A program made the position numbers and the translations under genes. From Cupriavidus nantongensis (lineage in GTDB: Bacteria > Pseudomonadota > Gammaproteobacteria > Burkholderiales > Burkholderiaceae), in the NCBI RefSeq assembly GCF_001598055.1, contig NZ_CP014844.1, positions 3,127,642 to 3,191,641 of the forward strand: 64,000 nucleotides of DNA. The letters run 5' to 3'. Below the pieces are notes generated by a model. It ran no database searches. It was given only the letters and a program-made list of their open reading frames with translations, and was not told the DNA's origin. Within the stretch, counting starts at the first letter, position 1. Each line of letters opens with the position of its first letter. Below are positions 50,851 through 63,304 of the stretch, piece after piece.

Positions 50851-51522
50851 TTAGATATAAGGAACGGTCGAGGCGACTTCGACCCCTGCCTCCCAAGGGG
50901 TTCCGGAAGCACTTTGAATGCTGGCATCGCCAGCCTGGGCGATCCGCTGCACCAGCGTATCGAGCAGCGCGAGGCCTTCGGGCCACTCGCCGAGCCCCGA
51001 GTCGGCATTGATATGGCCGAGATGGCCCACGTCGACCAGCTCGCTGCCCCACAGCGTGCCCCACGAAAACGCGGTGCGCTGCGGCATCCACGGGTCGTTG
51101 CGGCTGGCCGCGAGGATGGTCGGGAACGGCAGCCGGTAGGCGGGCAGCAACGCCGCCACGCCGAACTTGTCCGGATCCGCCGGTGCCACCAGCAAGGCGC
51201 CGGCGATACCGACCGGGTCCAGCGCCGCCTGGCGCAGCGTCGCCAGGCAGCCGAAGCTGTGCGCCACCAGCACGGCGCCGCGCGCGGCCACGCGCCGGGC
51301 CCGCATCACGCCTTCGGAAACGCGCTCGGCCCACAGCGGCAGGCTCGGCCGCGACCAGTCATGCTGCTCGACCCGCTGCCAGTCCGGAAACTGCTGTTCC
51401 CAGCGGCTCTGCCAGTGCCCCGGACCGCTGCCGTGCAGGCCGGGCACCGTCAGCACCTGCAGATGGCGGGGAATCTCCAGCCGCGTGGCACGGCCCGGCA
51501 AGGTCCTGTCCGCTTGCGTCAT
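50851..51522 (-). CDS. RBBP9/YdeN-type alpha/beta hydrolase
   Basis: A 223-residue serine hydrolase of the RBBP9 (DUF1749-like YdeN) family. Motifs: VPGLHGSGPGHWQSRWE (about residue 25), nucleophile elbow VAHSFGC (about residue 87), acid in ASRNDPW, and GHLGHINADSGLGEWPEG with the catalytic His. Its start codon overlaps the stop of the degenerate EAL gene (51519-51522), so the two are translated together. It lies inside the sulfur cluster, between ssuB and cysT. Substrate unknown. Confidence 0.82.
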   Translation of the reverse strand: MTQADRTLPGRATRLEIPRHLQVLTVPGLHGSGPGHWQSRWEQQFPDWQRVEQHDWSRPSLPLWAERVSEGVMRARRVAARGAVLVAHSFGCLATLRQAALDPVGIAGALLVAPADPDKFGVAALLPAYRLPFPTILAASRNDPWMPQRTAFSWGTLWGSELVDVGHLGHINADSGLGEWPEGLALLDTLVQRIAQAGDASIQSASGTPWEAGVEVASTVPYI

Positions 51523-52385
51523 ACCGGCTCCCCGCTCAGTGCCTGCGATCGCGCCGCGTGCGCCGCTGCGCCCTCCCCCGCGCGCAGCCTGGCCGCGCTC
51601 ACCAGCCCGCCGGCAAAGGCGCCCTGCCCCAGGCCGATGCCCGCGGCCTGCAGGCGCTCGATGCTCTCGGCGTCCTGCAGGCGCCGCCCGATCAGCGTGA
51701 CGCCGGCGCTGGCCGCGCTGGCGCGCAGGCCGGACAGCTGGCGGTCGGTCCAGGTGCGGCGCATGTCCAGCTTGAGCCAGTCCGGCAGCGCATGCGCCAT
51801 CAGCGCGCCCGCCTCCGCCGGATCCGACGCCTGCAGGCTCACCGCGAAGCCATTGCGCCGGTAGTTGCCGACCACATGCAGCAGCAGCGCGAGGTCGTCG
51901 TTGGCGCTGGCCGGCACCTGGATCACGAAGCGCTCCAGCGGCAACCCCAGCGACTGCAGCGCGCGCCGGAAGGCCGCGCCGTGGTCGTCGGCCACCGCGG
52001 CCAGCAGCCGGTTGTGCACGTTCAGCACCAGCTTGTGCTCGCCGTCCGCGGCAAAGTAGTTGATGGCATGCAGCAGGCGCGAGAGCCGATCCAGCGACAC
52101 CAGCGTGTGATCGTCCGCCGCCATCGCGAACAGCTTCCATGCCGCCAGGCCGACGCCGTCCTCGGCATAGGTATGGATCGCGCCTTCATGTGCCACCACC
52201 TGCCGGTCCGCCAGCGTCACCAGCGGCTCGAACGCACTGGTCAGCGAGCAGTTGAAAAATTGTCCCTGCACCTGCCCGCGCGCATCGCGCCACAGTTGCC
52301 GGTCCGCCAGCGGCTGGCGCGGCAGCGATTCGAGATAGCGTTGGAGCGCAGACGCTGCGCCCGTGGGTTCATGCTCGCCTGGCAT
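51519..52385 (-). CDS. Degenerate EAL-domain protein
   Basis: A 288-residue protein whose residues 45-275 follow the EAL phosphodiesterase fold, but the key metal- and substrate-binding residues are lost. The EAL motif is replaced by HEGA, the EIT-E position by IQVPAS, the DDFG motif by ASDPAEAG, and the later AEGVE by GRRLQD. Only the Asn of NVHN, the Lys-Asp of WLKLD and the QG of LGQGAFAG remain. It should not hydrolyse c-di-GMP; it may bind a nucleotide or protein as a regulator. The start at 52385 is preferred over 52451, which gives a poor leader. Coupled to the RBBP9-like gene. Confidence 0.8.
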   Translation of the reverse strand: MPGEHEPTGAASALQRYLESLPRQPLADRQLWRDARGQVQGQFFNCSLTSAFEPLVTLADRQVVAHEGAIHTYAEDGVGLAAWKLFAMAADDHTLVSLDRLSRLLHAINYFAADGEHKLVLNVHNRLLAAVADDHGAAFRRALQSLGLPLERFVIQVPASANDDLALLLHVVGNYRRNGFAVSLQASDPAEAGALMAHALPDWLKLDMRRTWTDRQLSGLRASAASAGVTLIGRRLQDAESIERLQAAGIGLGQGAFAGGLVSAARLRAGEGAAAHAARSQALSGEPV

Positions 52386-52538
52386 GGTGATCCTTGGGTT
52401 GACGGGGCCGTTCGGGACATTCGGGGCCGGCGGTCTGATTGAAAAGGGCAAGCGCCACGCCGGCGGCCGCCTGCCTGCTCATGATAGGAGCCCGGCAGGC
52501 GCAGGCGTATGAAGATTTAGGACTGTCGATATGCGCCG

Positions 52539-53453
52539 TCAGGCAGCCCAGCTCACATTCAGCGGCGCAGGTGCGGCGGGCGCGGCAGACTGCGCTCCGG
52601 CTGCTCCGGCGGCCCGCGACGGCCGCATCACCCGCTGCAGCACCTCGGCTTCCAGTTGCGCAAAACCCGCCGCGCCGCGCTCGCGCGGCCGTGCCAAAGC
52701 CACGCGCGTATCCATGGCGATGCGGCCGCCCTCGATCAGCACGATGCGGTCTGCCAGCGCCACCGCTTCGGAGACATCGTGCGTGACCAGCAGCGCGGTG
52801 AAGCCTAGCCGGCGCCACAGCGATTCGATCAGCGCCTGCATTTCGATGCGCGTCAGCGCATCCAGCGCGCCCAGCGGTTCGTCGAGCAGCAACAGCTGCG
52901 GGTGGTGCACCAGCGCGCGCGCCAGCGCCACGCGCTGGCGCTGGCCGCCCGACAGCCGTGCCGGCCACGCCTGCGCGCGGTCGGCCAGCCCTACCTGCGC
53001 CAGCACCTGCGCCGCCTCGGCTCGGCGTGCGCGCGGCAGGCCCAGCGCCACGTTGTCCAGCACGCGCTTCCACGGCAGCAGCCGCGCGTCCTGGAACATC
53101 ACGCGCACGTCGGCCTGGCGCGCCCGGCCCATGGCGGCGGAGTCGCCATCGATGGCAATGCTGCCGCCGTCGGCCGCTTCCAGCCCGGCCACCAGCCGCA
53201 GCAGGGTGCTCTTGCCGCAGCCGCTGCGCCCGACGATGGCGAGGAACTCGCCCGGCGAGACCTCCAGCGCCACGTCGTGCAGCACGGTGCGGCCGTCGTA
53301 GCGCTTGACTACCTGATTCACGCGCACCGCCACGCCGCCCGCCGCGTCCTTGCCGCGCACCTCGGGCACCACCGCCGCAGCGGACGCCTCGCGCCGCGCC
53401 AGGCCTGCTTCCAGCTCGGCCAGCGCCGCCTGTTCCACCGGATACATCTGCAT
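52539..53453 (-). CDS. ssuB: Sulfonate ABC transporter ATPase SsuB
   Basis: A 304-residue ABC ATPase with Walker [10 protein letters not shown] (about residue 77), [16 protein letters not shown], signature [23 protein letters not shown] and the switch VTHDVSEAV. The SsuB pattern [10 protein letters not shown] is clear. It has extra low-complexity N- and C-terminal arms (about 35 residues each), longer than E. coli SsuB. It drives alkanesulfonate uptake with SsuC and SsuA. Last of the ssu genes; 153 bp separate it from the EAL-like gene. Confidence 0.92.
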   Translation of the reverse strand: MQMYPVEQAALAELEAGLARREASAAAVVPEVRGKDAAGGVAVRVNQVVKRYDGRTVLHDVALEVSPGEFLAIVGRSGCGKSTLLRLVAGLEAADGGSIAIDGDSAAMGRARQADVRVMFQDARLLPWKRVLDNVALGLPRARRAEAAQVLAQVGLADRAQAWPARLSGGQRQRVALARALVHHPQLLLLDEPLGALDALTRIEMQALIESLWRRLGFTALLVTHDVSEAVALADRIVLIEGGRIAMDTRVALARPRERGAAGFAQLEAEVLQRVMRPSRAAGAAGAQSAAPAAPAPLNVSWAA

Positions 53454-53488
53454 CTCGCTCTCCTTGCCTTGATTGGTTGCCGCGCCGT

Positions 53489-54292
53489 TCACGCGGCGGC
53501 GTAGCCCGGGTGCCAGCGCAGCCAGTAGCGCTCCAGCCCCCGCGACAGCCAGTCGGCCAGCTTGCCCAGCAGCGCATAGAGCAGGATGCCGACCAGCACC
53601 ACGTCGGTTTGCAGGAATTCGCGCGCATTCATGGTCATGTAGCCGATGCCCGCTTGCGCGGAGATGGTTTCCGCGACGATCAGCACCACCCACATCAGCC
53701 CCAGCGCAAAGCGCACGCCGACCAGGATGCCCGGCAGCGCGCCGGGCAGGATCACCTCGCGATACAGCTGCCAGCCAGACAGGCCGTAGCTGCGCGCCAT
53801 CTCCACCAGCCCCGCATCGACCGAGCGGATGCCGTGATACGTGTTCAGGTACACCGGGAAGAACACGCCCAGCGAGACCAGGAACAGCTTGGCGCTCTCG
53901 TCGATGCCGAACCACAGGATCACCAGCGGGATCAGCGCCAGCGCGGGGATGTTGCGCACCATCTGCAGCGTGCTGTCGAGCAGCGTGGCGGCGCTGCGGA
54001 AGGTGCCGGTCAGCAGCCCCAGCAGCAGCCCAAGCCCGCCGCCGATGGCAAACCCCAGCAGTGCGCGCCAGGTGCTGACGCCGACGTGCCGCCACAGCTC
54101 GCCGGAGCGCGCCAGTTCCCACGCGGCCTGCACCACGGCCAGCGGGGCCGGCAGCACGCGGCTGGACAGCCAGCCATGCTGCGACGCCAGCTGCCACGCG
54201 ACGATCAGCAGCACCGGCACGATCCACGGCGCCGCGGCGCGCCACAAGGCCTGCGGCGCCTGGCGCGGCGGCGGTAACAGCGGAGCGGTCAT
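53489..54292 (-). CDS. ssuC: Sulfonate ABC transporter permease SsuC
   Basis: A 267-residue permease with six membrane helices and the coupling motif [20 protein letters not shown]. The N-terminal part [20 protein letters not shown] then [15 protein letters not shown] is typical of SsuC and TauC. It starts 11 bp after the ssuD stop and is followed by ssuB after 35 bp. Confidence 0.93.
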   Translation of the reverse strand: MTAPLLPPPRQAPQALWRAAAPWIVPVLLIVAWQLASQHGWLSSRVLPAPLAVVQAAWELARSGELWRHVGVSTWRALLGFAIGGGLGLLLGLLTGTFRSAATLLDSTLQMVRNIPALALIPLVILWFGIDESAKLFLVSLGVFFPVYLNTYHGIRSVDAGLVEMARSYGLSGWQLYREVILPGALPGILVGVRFALGLMWVVLIVAETISAQAGIGYMTMNAREFLQTDVVLVGILLYALLGKLADWLSRGLERYWLRWHPGYAAA

Positions 54293-54303
54293 GGTTGCCC
54301 TCC

Positions 54304-55476
54304 TCAGCTTTGCGCGGCGCGCGGCACGATGCCGGTCGCCATGACTTCACCGAACGGGCCGGACAGCACCTTGCCCGGCAGCGTGTCGAATTTCGCCCGC
54401 AGCGCGCGCGGCAGCAGCGGGAACACCAGTTCGGCGAAACGATAGGCTTCTTCCAGGTGCGGATAGCCGGACAGCACGAAGGTATCGATGCCCAGCGCGG
54501 CGTATTCGCGCAGGCGTTCGGCAACGGTATGCGGATCGCCCACCAGCGCGGTGCCGGCGCCGCCGCGCACCAGGCCGACACCGGCCCACAGGTTCGGGCT
54601 GATCTCCAGCGCCGCGCGCGTGCGGCGCGTGCCGCCGGCATGCAGCGCGGCCATGCGGCGCTGGCCCTCGGAATCCATATTGGCGAACACCGCTTGCGCG
54701 CGCGCCACGGTGTCGTCGTCGAGCCGGCTGATCAGCTCCTCGGCCGCGGCCCACGCCGCGGCATCGGTTTCGCGCACGATCACATGCAGCCGGATGCCGA
54801 ACTTCACCGTGCGGCCGTGGCGCGCGGCGTGGCCGCGCACGTCGTCCAGCTTCTGCGCCACTGCCGCAGGCGGCTCGCCCCAGGTCAGGTAGGTATCGAC
54901 CTGCTCGCCCGCCAGCGCATGCGCCGGCGCCGACGAGCCGCCGAAATACACCGGCGGATGCGGCTGCTGCAGCGGCGGGTACAGCACGGTGGCGCCCTTC
55001 ACGCTCAGGTGCCTGCCGTCGTAGTCGACCTTGCCGCCGTCATGGCTGGCGGCCAGCACCTGGCGCCAGATCCGCAGGAATTCGGCCGAGGCCTCGTAAC
55101 GCTCGGCGTGGTCGAGAAACAGGCCGTCGCCCTCGAGCTCGGCGCGATCGCCGCCGGTGACGAGGTTGATCAGCAAGCGGCCGTTGGAAACGCGGTCGAA
55201 GGTCGCGGCCATGCGCGCGGCCAGCGTCGGTGCCATCAGGCCGGGGCGTACCGCTACCAGGAACTTCAGGCGCTGCGTCACCGCGGCCAGCGCCGATGCC
55301 ACCACCCACGGGTCTTCGCATGAGCGGCCCGTCGGGATCAGCACGCCTTCATAGCCGAGCGTGTCGGCGGCCACGGCGACCTGCCTGAGGTAATCGAAAC
55401 CCACCGCGCGCGCGCCTTCGGAGGTGCCCAGGTAGCGGCTGTCGCCGTGGGTGGGGATGAACCAGAATACTTGCAT
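54304..55476 (-). CDS. ssuD: FMNH2-dependent alkanesulfonate monooxygenase SsuD
   Basis: A 390-residue bacterial-luciferase-like flavoenzyme that splits alkanesulfonates to aldehyde and sulfite using FMNH2 and O2. Diagnostic segments: [15 protein letters not shown] at the N-terminus, [30 protein letters not shown], and the mobile-loop region with [12 protein letters not shown]. Reduced flavin comes from SsuE (56691). Cytosolic tetramer. Between ssuA and ssuC in the usual ssuEADCB order. Confidence 0.94.
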   Translation of the reverse strand: MQVFWFIPTHGDSRYLGTSEGARAVGFDYLRQVAVAADTLGYEGVLIPTGRSCEDPWVVASALAAVTQRLKFLVAVRPGLMAPTLAARMAATFDRVSNGRLLINLVTGGDRAELEGDGLFLDHAERYEASAEFLRIWRQVLAASHDGGKVDYDGRHLSVKGATVLYPPLQQPHPPVYFGGSSAPAHALAGEQVDTYLTWGEPPAAVAQKLDDVRGHAARHGRTVKFGIRLHVIVRETDAAAWAAAEELISRLDDDTVARAQAVFANMDSEGQRRMAALHAGGTRRTRAALEISPNLWAGVGLVRGGAGTALVGDPHTVAERLREYAALGIDTFVLSGYPHLEEAYRFAELVFPLLPRALRAKFDTLPGKVLSGPFGEVMATGIVPRAAQS

Positions 55477-55506
55477 GTCGTGCTCCTGTTCTTGTCGGCT
55501 GGCGTG

Positions 55507-56535
55507 TCAGCGCCTGGCCTGCTGCTGTGGCGCGGTCCAGCGTGCATCGGCGACCTTGACCGGTTTGGGAATCAGCTTCAGCGAATAGAAGGCATCGGCA
55601 ATGCGTTGCTGCTCGGCCAGCACCTCGGCGCTGACCGGGCGCGCGCCGTACGAGAAGCGCGACACCGCCAGCGCGAGCACATCGGCCGGCAGGCCGGTTT
55701 CACCGGTCAGCACGGTGGTGGCCTCCTTCGGGTGCTGTTGCGCCCAGGTGCCGAGCGTCGCCAGTTCCTCCAGGATCAGGCTGACGATTTCCGGCCGGGC
55801 CTGCGCATAAGGGCGCGAGGCCAGGTAGAACTGGTGGTTGCTGACCACGTTCTTGCCATCCGCGCCGCGGCCATCGGCCAGCACGCGCGCGCCCAGCTGC
55901 TTCTCGGCGGCGGCGAGGAACGGGTCCCAGATCACCCATGCATCGACCGCGCCGCGCTCGAAGGCGGCGCGCGCATCGGCCGGCGGCAGGTAGACCGGCT
56001 GGATCTCGCTGTAGGGGATGCCGGCCTGCTCAAGCTGGCGCACCAGCAGGTAATGCACGTTGGAGCCCTTGTTCAGCGCCACGCGCTTGCCGCGCAGGTC
56101 GGCCACCGAGCGCAGCGCCGAGCCCCTGGGCACGACGATGGCCTCGGCCACCGGCGCCGGCGGTTCGTTGCCGACATAGGCCAGCTGCGCGCCCGCGGCC
56201 TGCGCGAAGATCGGCGGCGCCTCGCCGACGGTGCCGAAGTCGATGGCGCCGACATTGAGCCCCTCGAGCAGTTGCGGCCCCGCCGGAAACTCGGTCCACC
56301 TGACGCTGATGCCTTGCGGCGCCAGGCGCTTCTCCAGCGTGCCGCGCGCCTTCAGCAGCGTCAGCGTGCCGTACTTCTGGTAGCCGATGCGCAGCACCTT
56401 GGGGTCGATGCTGGTCGATTGCGCTTCGGCGCGGCCGGGCAGAATCCCGTAGGCCAGGCCGGTGGCGAGCACCAGCGCTGCGGTAATGAGTCGTCGGCGC
56501 TGGCTTGCCGCGCGCAGCGGGTTGGTCGTTGTCAT
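55507..56535 (-). CDS. ssuA: Sulfonate-binding protein SsuA
   Basis: A 342-residue periplasmic binding protein with a Tat- or Sec-like signal (RRRLITAALVLATGLAYG, residues 13-30). Binding-fold segments follow: LRIGYQKYGTLTLLKARGTL, VRWTEFPAGPQLLEGLNVGA and KGSNVHYLLVRQLEQAG. These match the aliphatic sulfonate binding family. It delivers sulfonates to SsuCB. 30 bp ahead of ssuD; a 155-bp gap separates it from ssuE with no evident signal. Confidence 0.93.
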   Translation of the reverse strand: MTTTNPLRAASQRRRLITAALVLATGLAYGILPGRAEAQSTSIDPKVLRIGYQKYGTLTLLKARGTLEKRLAPQGISVRWTEFPAGPQLLEGLNVGAIDFGTVGEAPPIFAQAAGAQLAYVGNEPPAPVAEAIVVPRGSALRSVADLRGKRVALNKGSNVHYLLVRQLEQAGIPYSEIQPVYLPPADARAAFERGAVDAWVIWDPFLAAAEKQLGARVLADGRGADGKNVVSNHQFYLASRPYAQARPEIVSLILEELATLGTWAQQHPKEATTVLTGETGLPADVLALAVSRFSYGARPVSAEVLAEQQRIADAFYSLKLIPKPVKVADARWTAPQQQARR

Positions 56536-56690
56536 GTGAAGTCCTCCATGGCCCGCGACGATGTGCCGCGGGCGAGATCGATGTCCGGGATGGTTGCGGC
56601 AGCACGCCGCCCTGCCACCGCATGGCGGGTGGCATCGCGTCGCTGCCGTTGCGCCGGGCTGGCCGGCGCCACTACAGTCAAGCCATCAAT

Positions 56691-57314
56691 TCAGGCGGAA
56701 CATCGCTCGGCCACCGCGATCGCGGCGGCGCGGTGGACATAGGCGCCGGGCACCACGTCGAGCGGCACCTCGATGCGGGCATGCGCGAGCGCATCGCGCA
56801 CGCGCAGCACGCCTTCGTCCAGCCGCGCCGTCAGCGCGGCATCGAAGCGCGCCTGGCGCGCGCCGGCGGCATCGACCGCTTCGATTTGCTGGTCGACGGC
56901 AAAGATGCCGGGCAGGATCTGGCGCGAGCCGAGCGCGGCCAGCACCGGCCGCAGCGCGTAGTCGATCGCCAGCGCGTGCGCCAGGCTGCCGCCCGTGGCG
57001 ATCGGCAGCACGATCTTGTCGCGCAGCCCGGTCTGCGGCAGCAGGTCCAGGAAGGCCTTGAGCAGGCCGCTGTAGGCGGCCTTGTAGACCGGCGTGGCCA
57101 ACACCACCACCTGCGCCTCGGCCACGGCGCGCATGGCGGCATCGATGGCCGGATCGTCCGTGCGCGCGGCCAGCAGCGGGCCGGCGGGCAGGTCGCGCAG
57201 GTCGAGATGGCGGGTGCGTTCGCCGGCAGCCTCTAGCGCCGCGCGCAGGTGCGCCAGCACGAGACCGGAGCGGGACTGGGCCGACGGGCTGCCGGAGAGC
57301 GTCAGGATGGACAT
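56691..57314 (-). CDS. ssuE: NAD(P)H-dependent FMN reductase SsuE
   Basis: A 207-residue flavodoxin-like reductase. It has the FMN phosphate loop LSGSPSAQSRSG (residues 5-17), ATPVYKAAYSGLLKAFLDLL (about residue 80) and VLPIATGGSLAHALAIDYAL, all typical of SsuE. It supplies FMNH2 to SsuD. It is 74 bp downstream of sbp and first of the ssu genes in transcription order. Confidence 0.92.
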   Translation of the reverse strand: MSILTLSGSPSAQSRSGLVLAHLRAALEAAGERTRHLDLRDLPAGPLLAARTDDPAIDAAMRAVAEAQVVVLATPVYKAAYSGLLKAFLDLLPQTGLRDKIVLPIATGGSLAHALAIDYALRPVLAALGSRQILPGIFAVDQQIEAVDAAGARQARFDAALTARLDEGVLRVRDALAHARIEVPLDVVPGAYVHRAAAIAVAERCSA

Positions 57315-57388
57315 CGGGCTTCCTTGTTCGGATCGACCGGTCGACGCCGCGGCCGCCCCACGCGGCCCGGCGCTCCAGTCTGGGGGTC

Positions 57389-58393
57389 TTATTTCTTGCC
57401 GGGCTGGTAGATCTGGTCGAACGAGCCGCCGTCGGCGAAGTGGGTCTTCTGCGCCTTCTGCCAGCCGCCGAACACCTCGTCGATGGTGAACAGCTTCACC
57501 TTCGGAAAATTGGCCGCGTACTTGGCCGCCACCTTCTGCGAGATCGGGCGGTAGTAGTTCTTCGCCGCGATCTCCTGCCCTTCGTCGGTGTACAGGAACT
57601 GCAGGTAGGCCTCGGCCGCCTTGCGCGTGCCCTTCTTGTCGACCACCTTGTCGACCACCGCCACCGGCGGCTCGGCCAGGATCGACACCGACGGCGCGAC
57701 GATGTCGAACTTGTCCGGGCCCAGCTCCTTGATTGCCAGGATGGCTTCGTTCTCCCACGCGATCAGCACATCGCCCAGGCCGCGCTCGACAAAGGTGGTG
57801 GTGGCGCCGCGCGCGCCCGAATCCAGCACCGGCACATGCCTGAGCAATTCGCCGACGAACTCGCGCGCCCTGGCGTCGTTGCCGCCCGGCTGGCGCAGCG
57901 CATAACCCCACGCCGCCAGGTAGTTCCAGCGCGCGCCGCCCGAGGTCTTGGGGTTGGGCGTGATCACCTGCACCCCGGGCTTGACCAGGTCGCCCCAGTC
58001 CTTGATGCCCTTGGGATTGCCTTTGCGCACAAGGAACACGATAGTCGAGGTGTACGGCGAAGCGTTGTGTGGCAGGCGCTTCTGCCAGTCCGGCCTGATC
58101 AGGCCTTTCTCGGCGATGGCGTCGATGTCGTAGCCCAGCGCCAGCGTGACCACGTCGGCGTCGAGCCCGTCGATCACCGAGCGCGCCTGCTTGCCCGAGC
58201 CGCCGTGCGACTGGCGCACGTTCACGGCGTCGCCGCCCTGCGCCTTCCATGCCTTGGCGAACGCGGCGTTGACATCGACATACAGCTCGCGCGTCGGATC
58301 GTAGGAAACGTTCAGCAGGTTGGCAGCGCTCGCGGTCTGCGCCGCGCCGATTGCTGCCAGCACAGCCAGGCCGATGGCCAGTTTGCGGATCAT
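57389..58393 (-). CDS. sbp: Periplasmic sulfate-binding protein Sbp
   Basis: A 334-residue binding protein with a signal peptide (residues 1-23, ending AQTASA). Motifs: [74 protein letters not shown]. These place it in the Sbp/CysP family. It hands sulfate to CysTWA, encoded 6.7 kb away, on the far side of the ssu genes. This makes a single sulfur cluster for inorganic and organic sources. Its upstream gap has no intact gene. Confidence 0.93.
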   Translation of the reverse strand: MIRKLAIGLAVLAAIGAAQTASAANLLNVSYDPTRELYVDVNAAFAKAWKAQGGDAVNVRQSHGGSGKQARSVIDGLDADVVTLALGYDIDAIAEKGLIRPDWQKRLPHNASPYTSTIVFLVRKGNPKGIKDWGDLVKPGVQVITPNPKTSGGARWNYLAAWGYALRQPGGNDARAREFVGELLRHVPVLDSGARGATTTFVERGLGDVLIAWENEAILAIKELGPDKFDIVAPSVSILAEPPVAVVDKVVDKKGTRKAAEAYLQFLYTDEGQEIAAKNYYRPISQKVAAKYAANFPKVKLFTIDEVFGGWQKAQKTHFADGGSFDQIYQPGKK

Positions 58394-58793
58394 CTTGTGT
58401 TGCTCCCGTCAGTGTCGTGAATGGCGCCTTGCGCCTGTTTGCTTGGCCCGCCTGGCAGGGCGGGCTGTGTCAGGAGCAAGACTACCGACGGGGCAATCCG
58501 AACGGAACGAAGGGTTTCGCCGATCCTTCGCCGTTTTCTGCATAAGATCCGACGGAAATATGGGCATGCCGGTGCGAGGCACTCACCGGCAGGGATGGCT
58601 GAGCGTGCGGGTGGCGCAAACAGCACGCCCAAAAAGAAAACGCCCGCACCGGCAAACCGGTGCGGGCGAAGTTTCCATTCTGGAAACGGGTAGACAAGTC
58701 ATGAAGAGCGCCCCCGCATCTCCATGACAGGGCAGATCTTATCGGGCCGCCTGCGGCCGCGGCTTGACCCATATCAAGTGCGCGGCAATCGCA
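58394..58793. other. 400-bp intergenic region between sbp and the bacterioferritin gene
   Basis: No gene is supported. The half nearest sbp is the sbp promoter and leader region, with a stretch on the minus strand around ATCTTATGCAGAAAACGG that is AT-rich by local standards. The other half carries the strong terminator of the ferritin-like gene at 58631-58668. Confidence 0.6.
58631..58668 (-). terminator. Intrinsic terminator of the bacterioferritin-like gene
   Basis: On the minus strand a perfect 12-bp stem (plus-strand 58641-58652 and 58657-58668, CGCCCGCACCGG and its complement) with a TTTG loop is followed by TTTTCTTTTT. It is 126 bp after the ferritin-like stop and shields sbp from read-through. 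Confidence 0.88.
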
Positions 58794-59336
58794 TCAGCCG
58801 CCGCCCTGCCGGCTCAGCAGGTCGGCCATCTCGTCGGCATGCTCCTCTTCCACGGCCAGGATCGACTCCATCAGCCGGCGCGATGTCGGGTCGCGCTCGC
58901 CCAGAAACTGGATGATCTCGCGGTAGCTGTCGATGGCAATGCGCTCGGCCACCAGGTCTTCCCTGATCATGTCGGTCAGCGAGGTGCCGGGCACATACTC
59001 CGCATGCGAGCGGCTGGTCAGCCCGTCCGGGGCAAAGTCAGGCTCGCCGCCCAGCTGCACGATGCGCTCGGCAATCTGGTCGGCATGGCCCTGCTCTTCG
59101 TTGGAATGGGCCAGGAATTCATCGGCGACGCTCTTCGAATTCGGCCCCTTGGCCATGTAGTAGTGGCGTCGGTAGCGCAACACGCAGACCAGTTCGGTCG
59201 CCAGCGCGTCGTTCAGCAGCTTCAGCACGGTGTCGCGGTCGGCGGCATAGCCCGCGGTCACCGCCCCTTCGTCGATGTGCTGACGCGCACGCTCGCGCAG
59301 GGTCTTGACGTCTGTGAGGAAAGGCTTGTCGGTCAT
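58794..59336 (-). CDS. Bacterioferritin-like ferritin protein
   Basis: A 180-residue four-helix ferritin-fold protein. The di-iron ligands are visible in NDALATELVCVLRYRRHYYM, AHSNEEQGHADQIAERI, and REDLVAERIAIDSYREIIQF followed by ILAVEEEHADEMADLL: paired Glu and ExxH motifs on each helix pair. A role in iron storage or oxidative protection is likely. It is related to Bfr and to the Dps-like bacterioferritin proteins of Burkholderiales. The start at 59336 follows AGGAGC; an upstream frame extension to 59420 is not protein-like. Confidence 0.85.
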   Translation of the reverse strand: MTDKPFLTDVKTLRERARQHIDEGAVTAGYAADRDTVLKLLNDALATELVCVLRYRRHYYMAKGPNSKSVADEFLAHSNEEQGHADQIAERIVQLGGEPDFAPDGLTSRSHAEYVPGTSLTDMIREDLVAERIAIDSYREIIQFLGERDPTSRRLMESILAVEEEHADEMADLLSRQGGG

Positions 59337-59514
59337 AAAGGGCTCCTGGGGGATGGGGCTGCGTGGGCGCAGCGCCTTGTGCGGAAACTCAACCCTTTTG
59401 CAACGCGAAAAACGTGCCACTTAGCATCACCCTGCAATCCCTTGGCTGCCGTAGCGCTGTCTCCAATGCCGCGTGAAATATTTGCACGGGTGCGGACCAC
59501 ATTACACGGCGGCC

Positions 59515-59551
59515 AAGAAAGAAAAAATCCCTGCGCTCGCGCGCAGGGATT
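59515..59551 (-). terminator. Intrinsic terminator of clpB
   Basis: On the minus strand, an 11-bp perfect stem (plus-strand AATCCCTGCGC at 59526-59536 and its complement at 59541-59551) with a 4-nt loop is followed by TTTTCTTTC. It is 56 bp after the clpB stop. Confidence 0.88.
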
Positions 59552-59606
59552 GTGCATGGCAACGCTTGACCACGCCTCCCCATGTGCGGGGAGGCGACGC
59601 TCAGCC

Positions 59607-62195
<2,589 letters not shown>

Positions 62196-62303
62196 AAGGA
62201 TTCCCTCTCTCGGATAGGTCGTGTCCTGATGCGCGGGCGCTGGCGCCGGCGTTGCTTGCCGGCGCGCCCGTATGCCCTGCCGGACACTCGATGTCATACC
62301 GAA

Positions 62304-62331
62304 AGATAAGGCTTTGCCGTGACATTTCAAG
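62304..62331 (-). promoter_or_regulatory. Sigma-32 (RpoH) type heat-shock promoter of clpB
   Basis: On the minus strand, CTTGAAA (plus-strand 62325-62331) and CCTTATCT (62304-62311) are separated by 13 bp, close to the known RpoH consensus CTTGAAA - N11-16 - CCCCATNT. It is 109 bp before the clpB ATG. Heat-shock control of clpB is the rule in proteobacteria. Confidence 0.75.
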
Positions 62332-62422
62332 GCCGCATTCCGCGCGGAATCGCGCGCTCCAGCGTTGCCCGGCGCAGGCGCGCTGTCGAGGCGGGATGTG
62401 ATGCCAGCGATACGCGCGCCGG

Positions 62423-63304
62423 CTACGCGGCGCGGTCTGCAGCCTTGTCGGCGAGGTTGCGCACCAGCACCAGCGACTCGCCCTGCACCACCGCCCGGCC
62501 GTCGGCGCCGATGACAACGCTGGCGAGATTGACCAGGTCCTTGTCCGCGCGCAGCCGCACGATGCGCACGCGGGCCGTCAGCGGCTCGTCCAGACGGGCC
62601 GGCGCCGCCAGCCGCAGCGACTGCTTCATCCAGCCGGTGCCGCGGCCGGGCAGCCGGGTTCCGAGCAGGTCCGAGAACATGCCGGCCAGCAGCGGCAGCG
62701 GCACCACCGGGCCGGCGAAACCGCGCGTGCGGGCAAAGCCCGCATCGGCATGGAACGGGTTGGCATCGCCGGTCAGCGCGATGTACTCGTCCAGGTCCGC
62801 CGCGGTGAAGGCCCGCACCGCGCTCGCCTGCTGGCCCGGACGCAGGCCGTACAGGGCCGCGTCGCCGTCCTGCGCAACCGGGTCCGCTGCGACTGACTGG
62901 CCGGCCAGTGCGGCAGGACTCGCGTCCGCCAGCCAGCACGACTCGCCGACGGCCGTTACCCGCGGCGCGTGGCCGGGGCCGCCTGCACAGGTCACCGTGG
63001 TGGCGTAGGCGGCAAGCCCGGCGGGCGCCGGCTGTGCGGACAGCGCAAACTGCACCGCATCGCCAACGAACGCCGGCGCCGGGAACATCAGCGTCTGCGC
63101 GACCGGCAAGGCCGGCTGCGGCAGTTGCCGCGCGCTGTGCGCGCACAGCAGCGAGAACAGCAACATGCCGTGCGCCACCGTGGCACCGAAATGCGTGCCG
63201 CGGGCAAAGGCCGGATCGCAGTGGATCGGGTTGTCGTCGCGCGACAGCGCGGCGAAGCGGTCGAAATCGCGCTGCGACAGCACGCGCGGCAGGTCGTCGT
63301 GCAT
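62423..63304 (-). CDS. Tandem MaoC-like hydratase (double hot-dog fold)
   Basis: A 293-residue protein made of two MaoC-like hot-dog halves. Each half has the hydratase motif: [20 protein letters not shown] with a following HG (residues 23-46), and [20 protein letters not shown] (about residue 177). The family hydrates enoyl-CoA to (R)-3-hydroxyacyl-CoA or works in related beta-oxidation steps. In a likely polyhydroxyalkanoate maker such an (R)-hydratase could feed polymer synthesis, but that is inference. The start touches the stop of the 3-hydroxybutyrate oligomer hydrolase gene, so the two are probably co-expressed. Confidence 0.82.
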   Translation of the reverse strand: MHDDLPRVLSQRDFDRFAALSRDDNPIHCDPAFARGTHFGATVAHGMLLFSLLCAHSARQLPQPALPVAQTLMFPAPAFVGDAVQFALSAQPAPAGLAAYATTVTCAGGPGHAPRVTAVGESCWLADASPAALAGQSVAADPVAQDGDAALYGLRPGQQASAVRAFTAADLDEYIALTGDANPFHADAGFARTRGFAGPVVPLPLLAGMFSDLLGTRLPGRGTGWMKQSLRLAAPARLDEPLTARVRIVRLRADKDLVNLASVVIGADGRAVVQGESLVLVRNLADKAADRAA

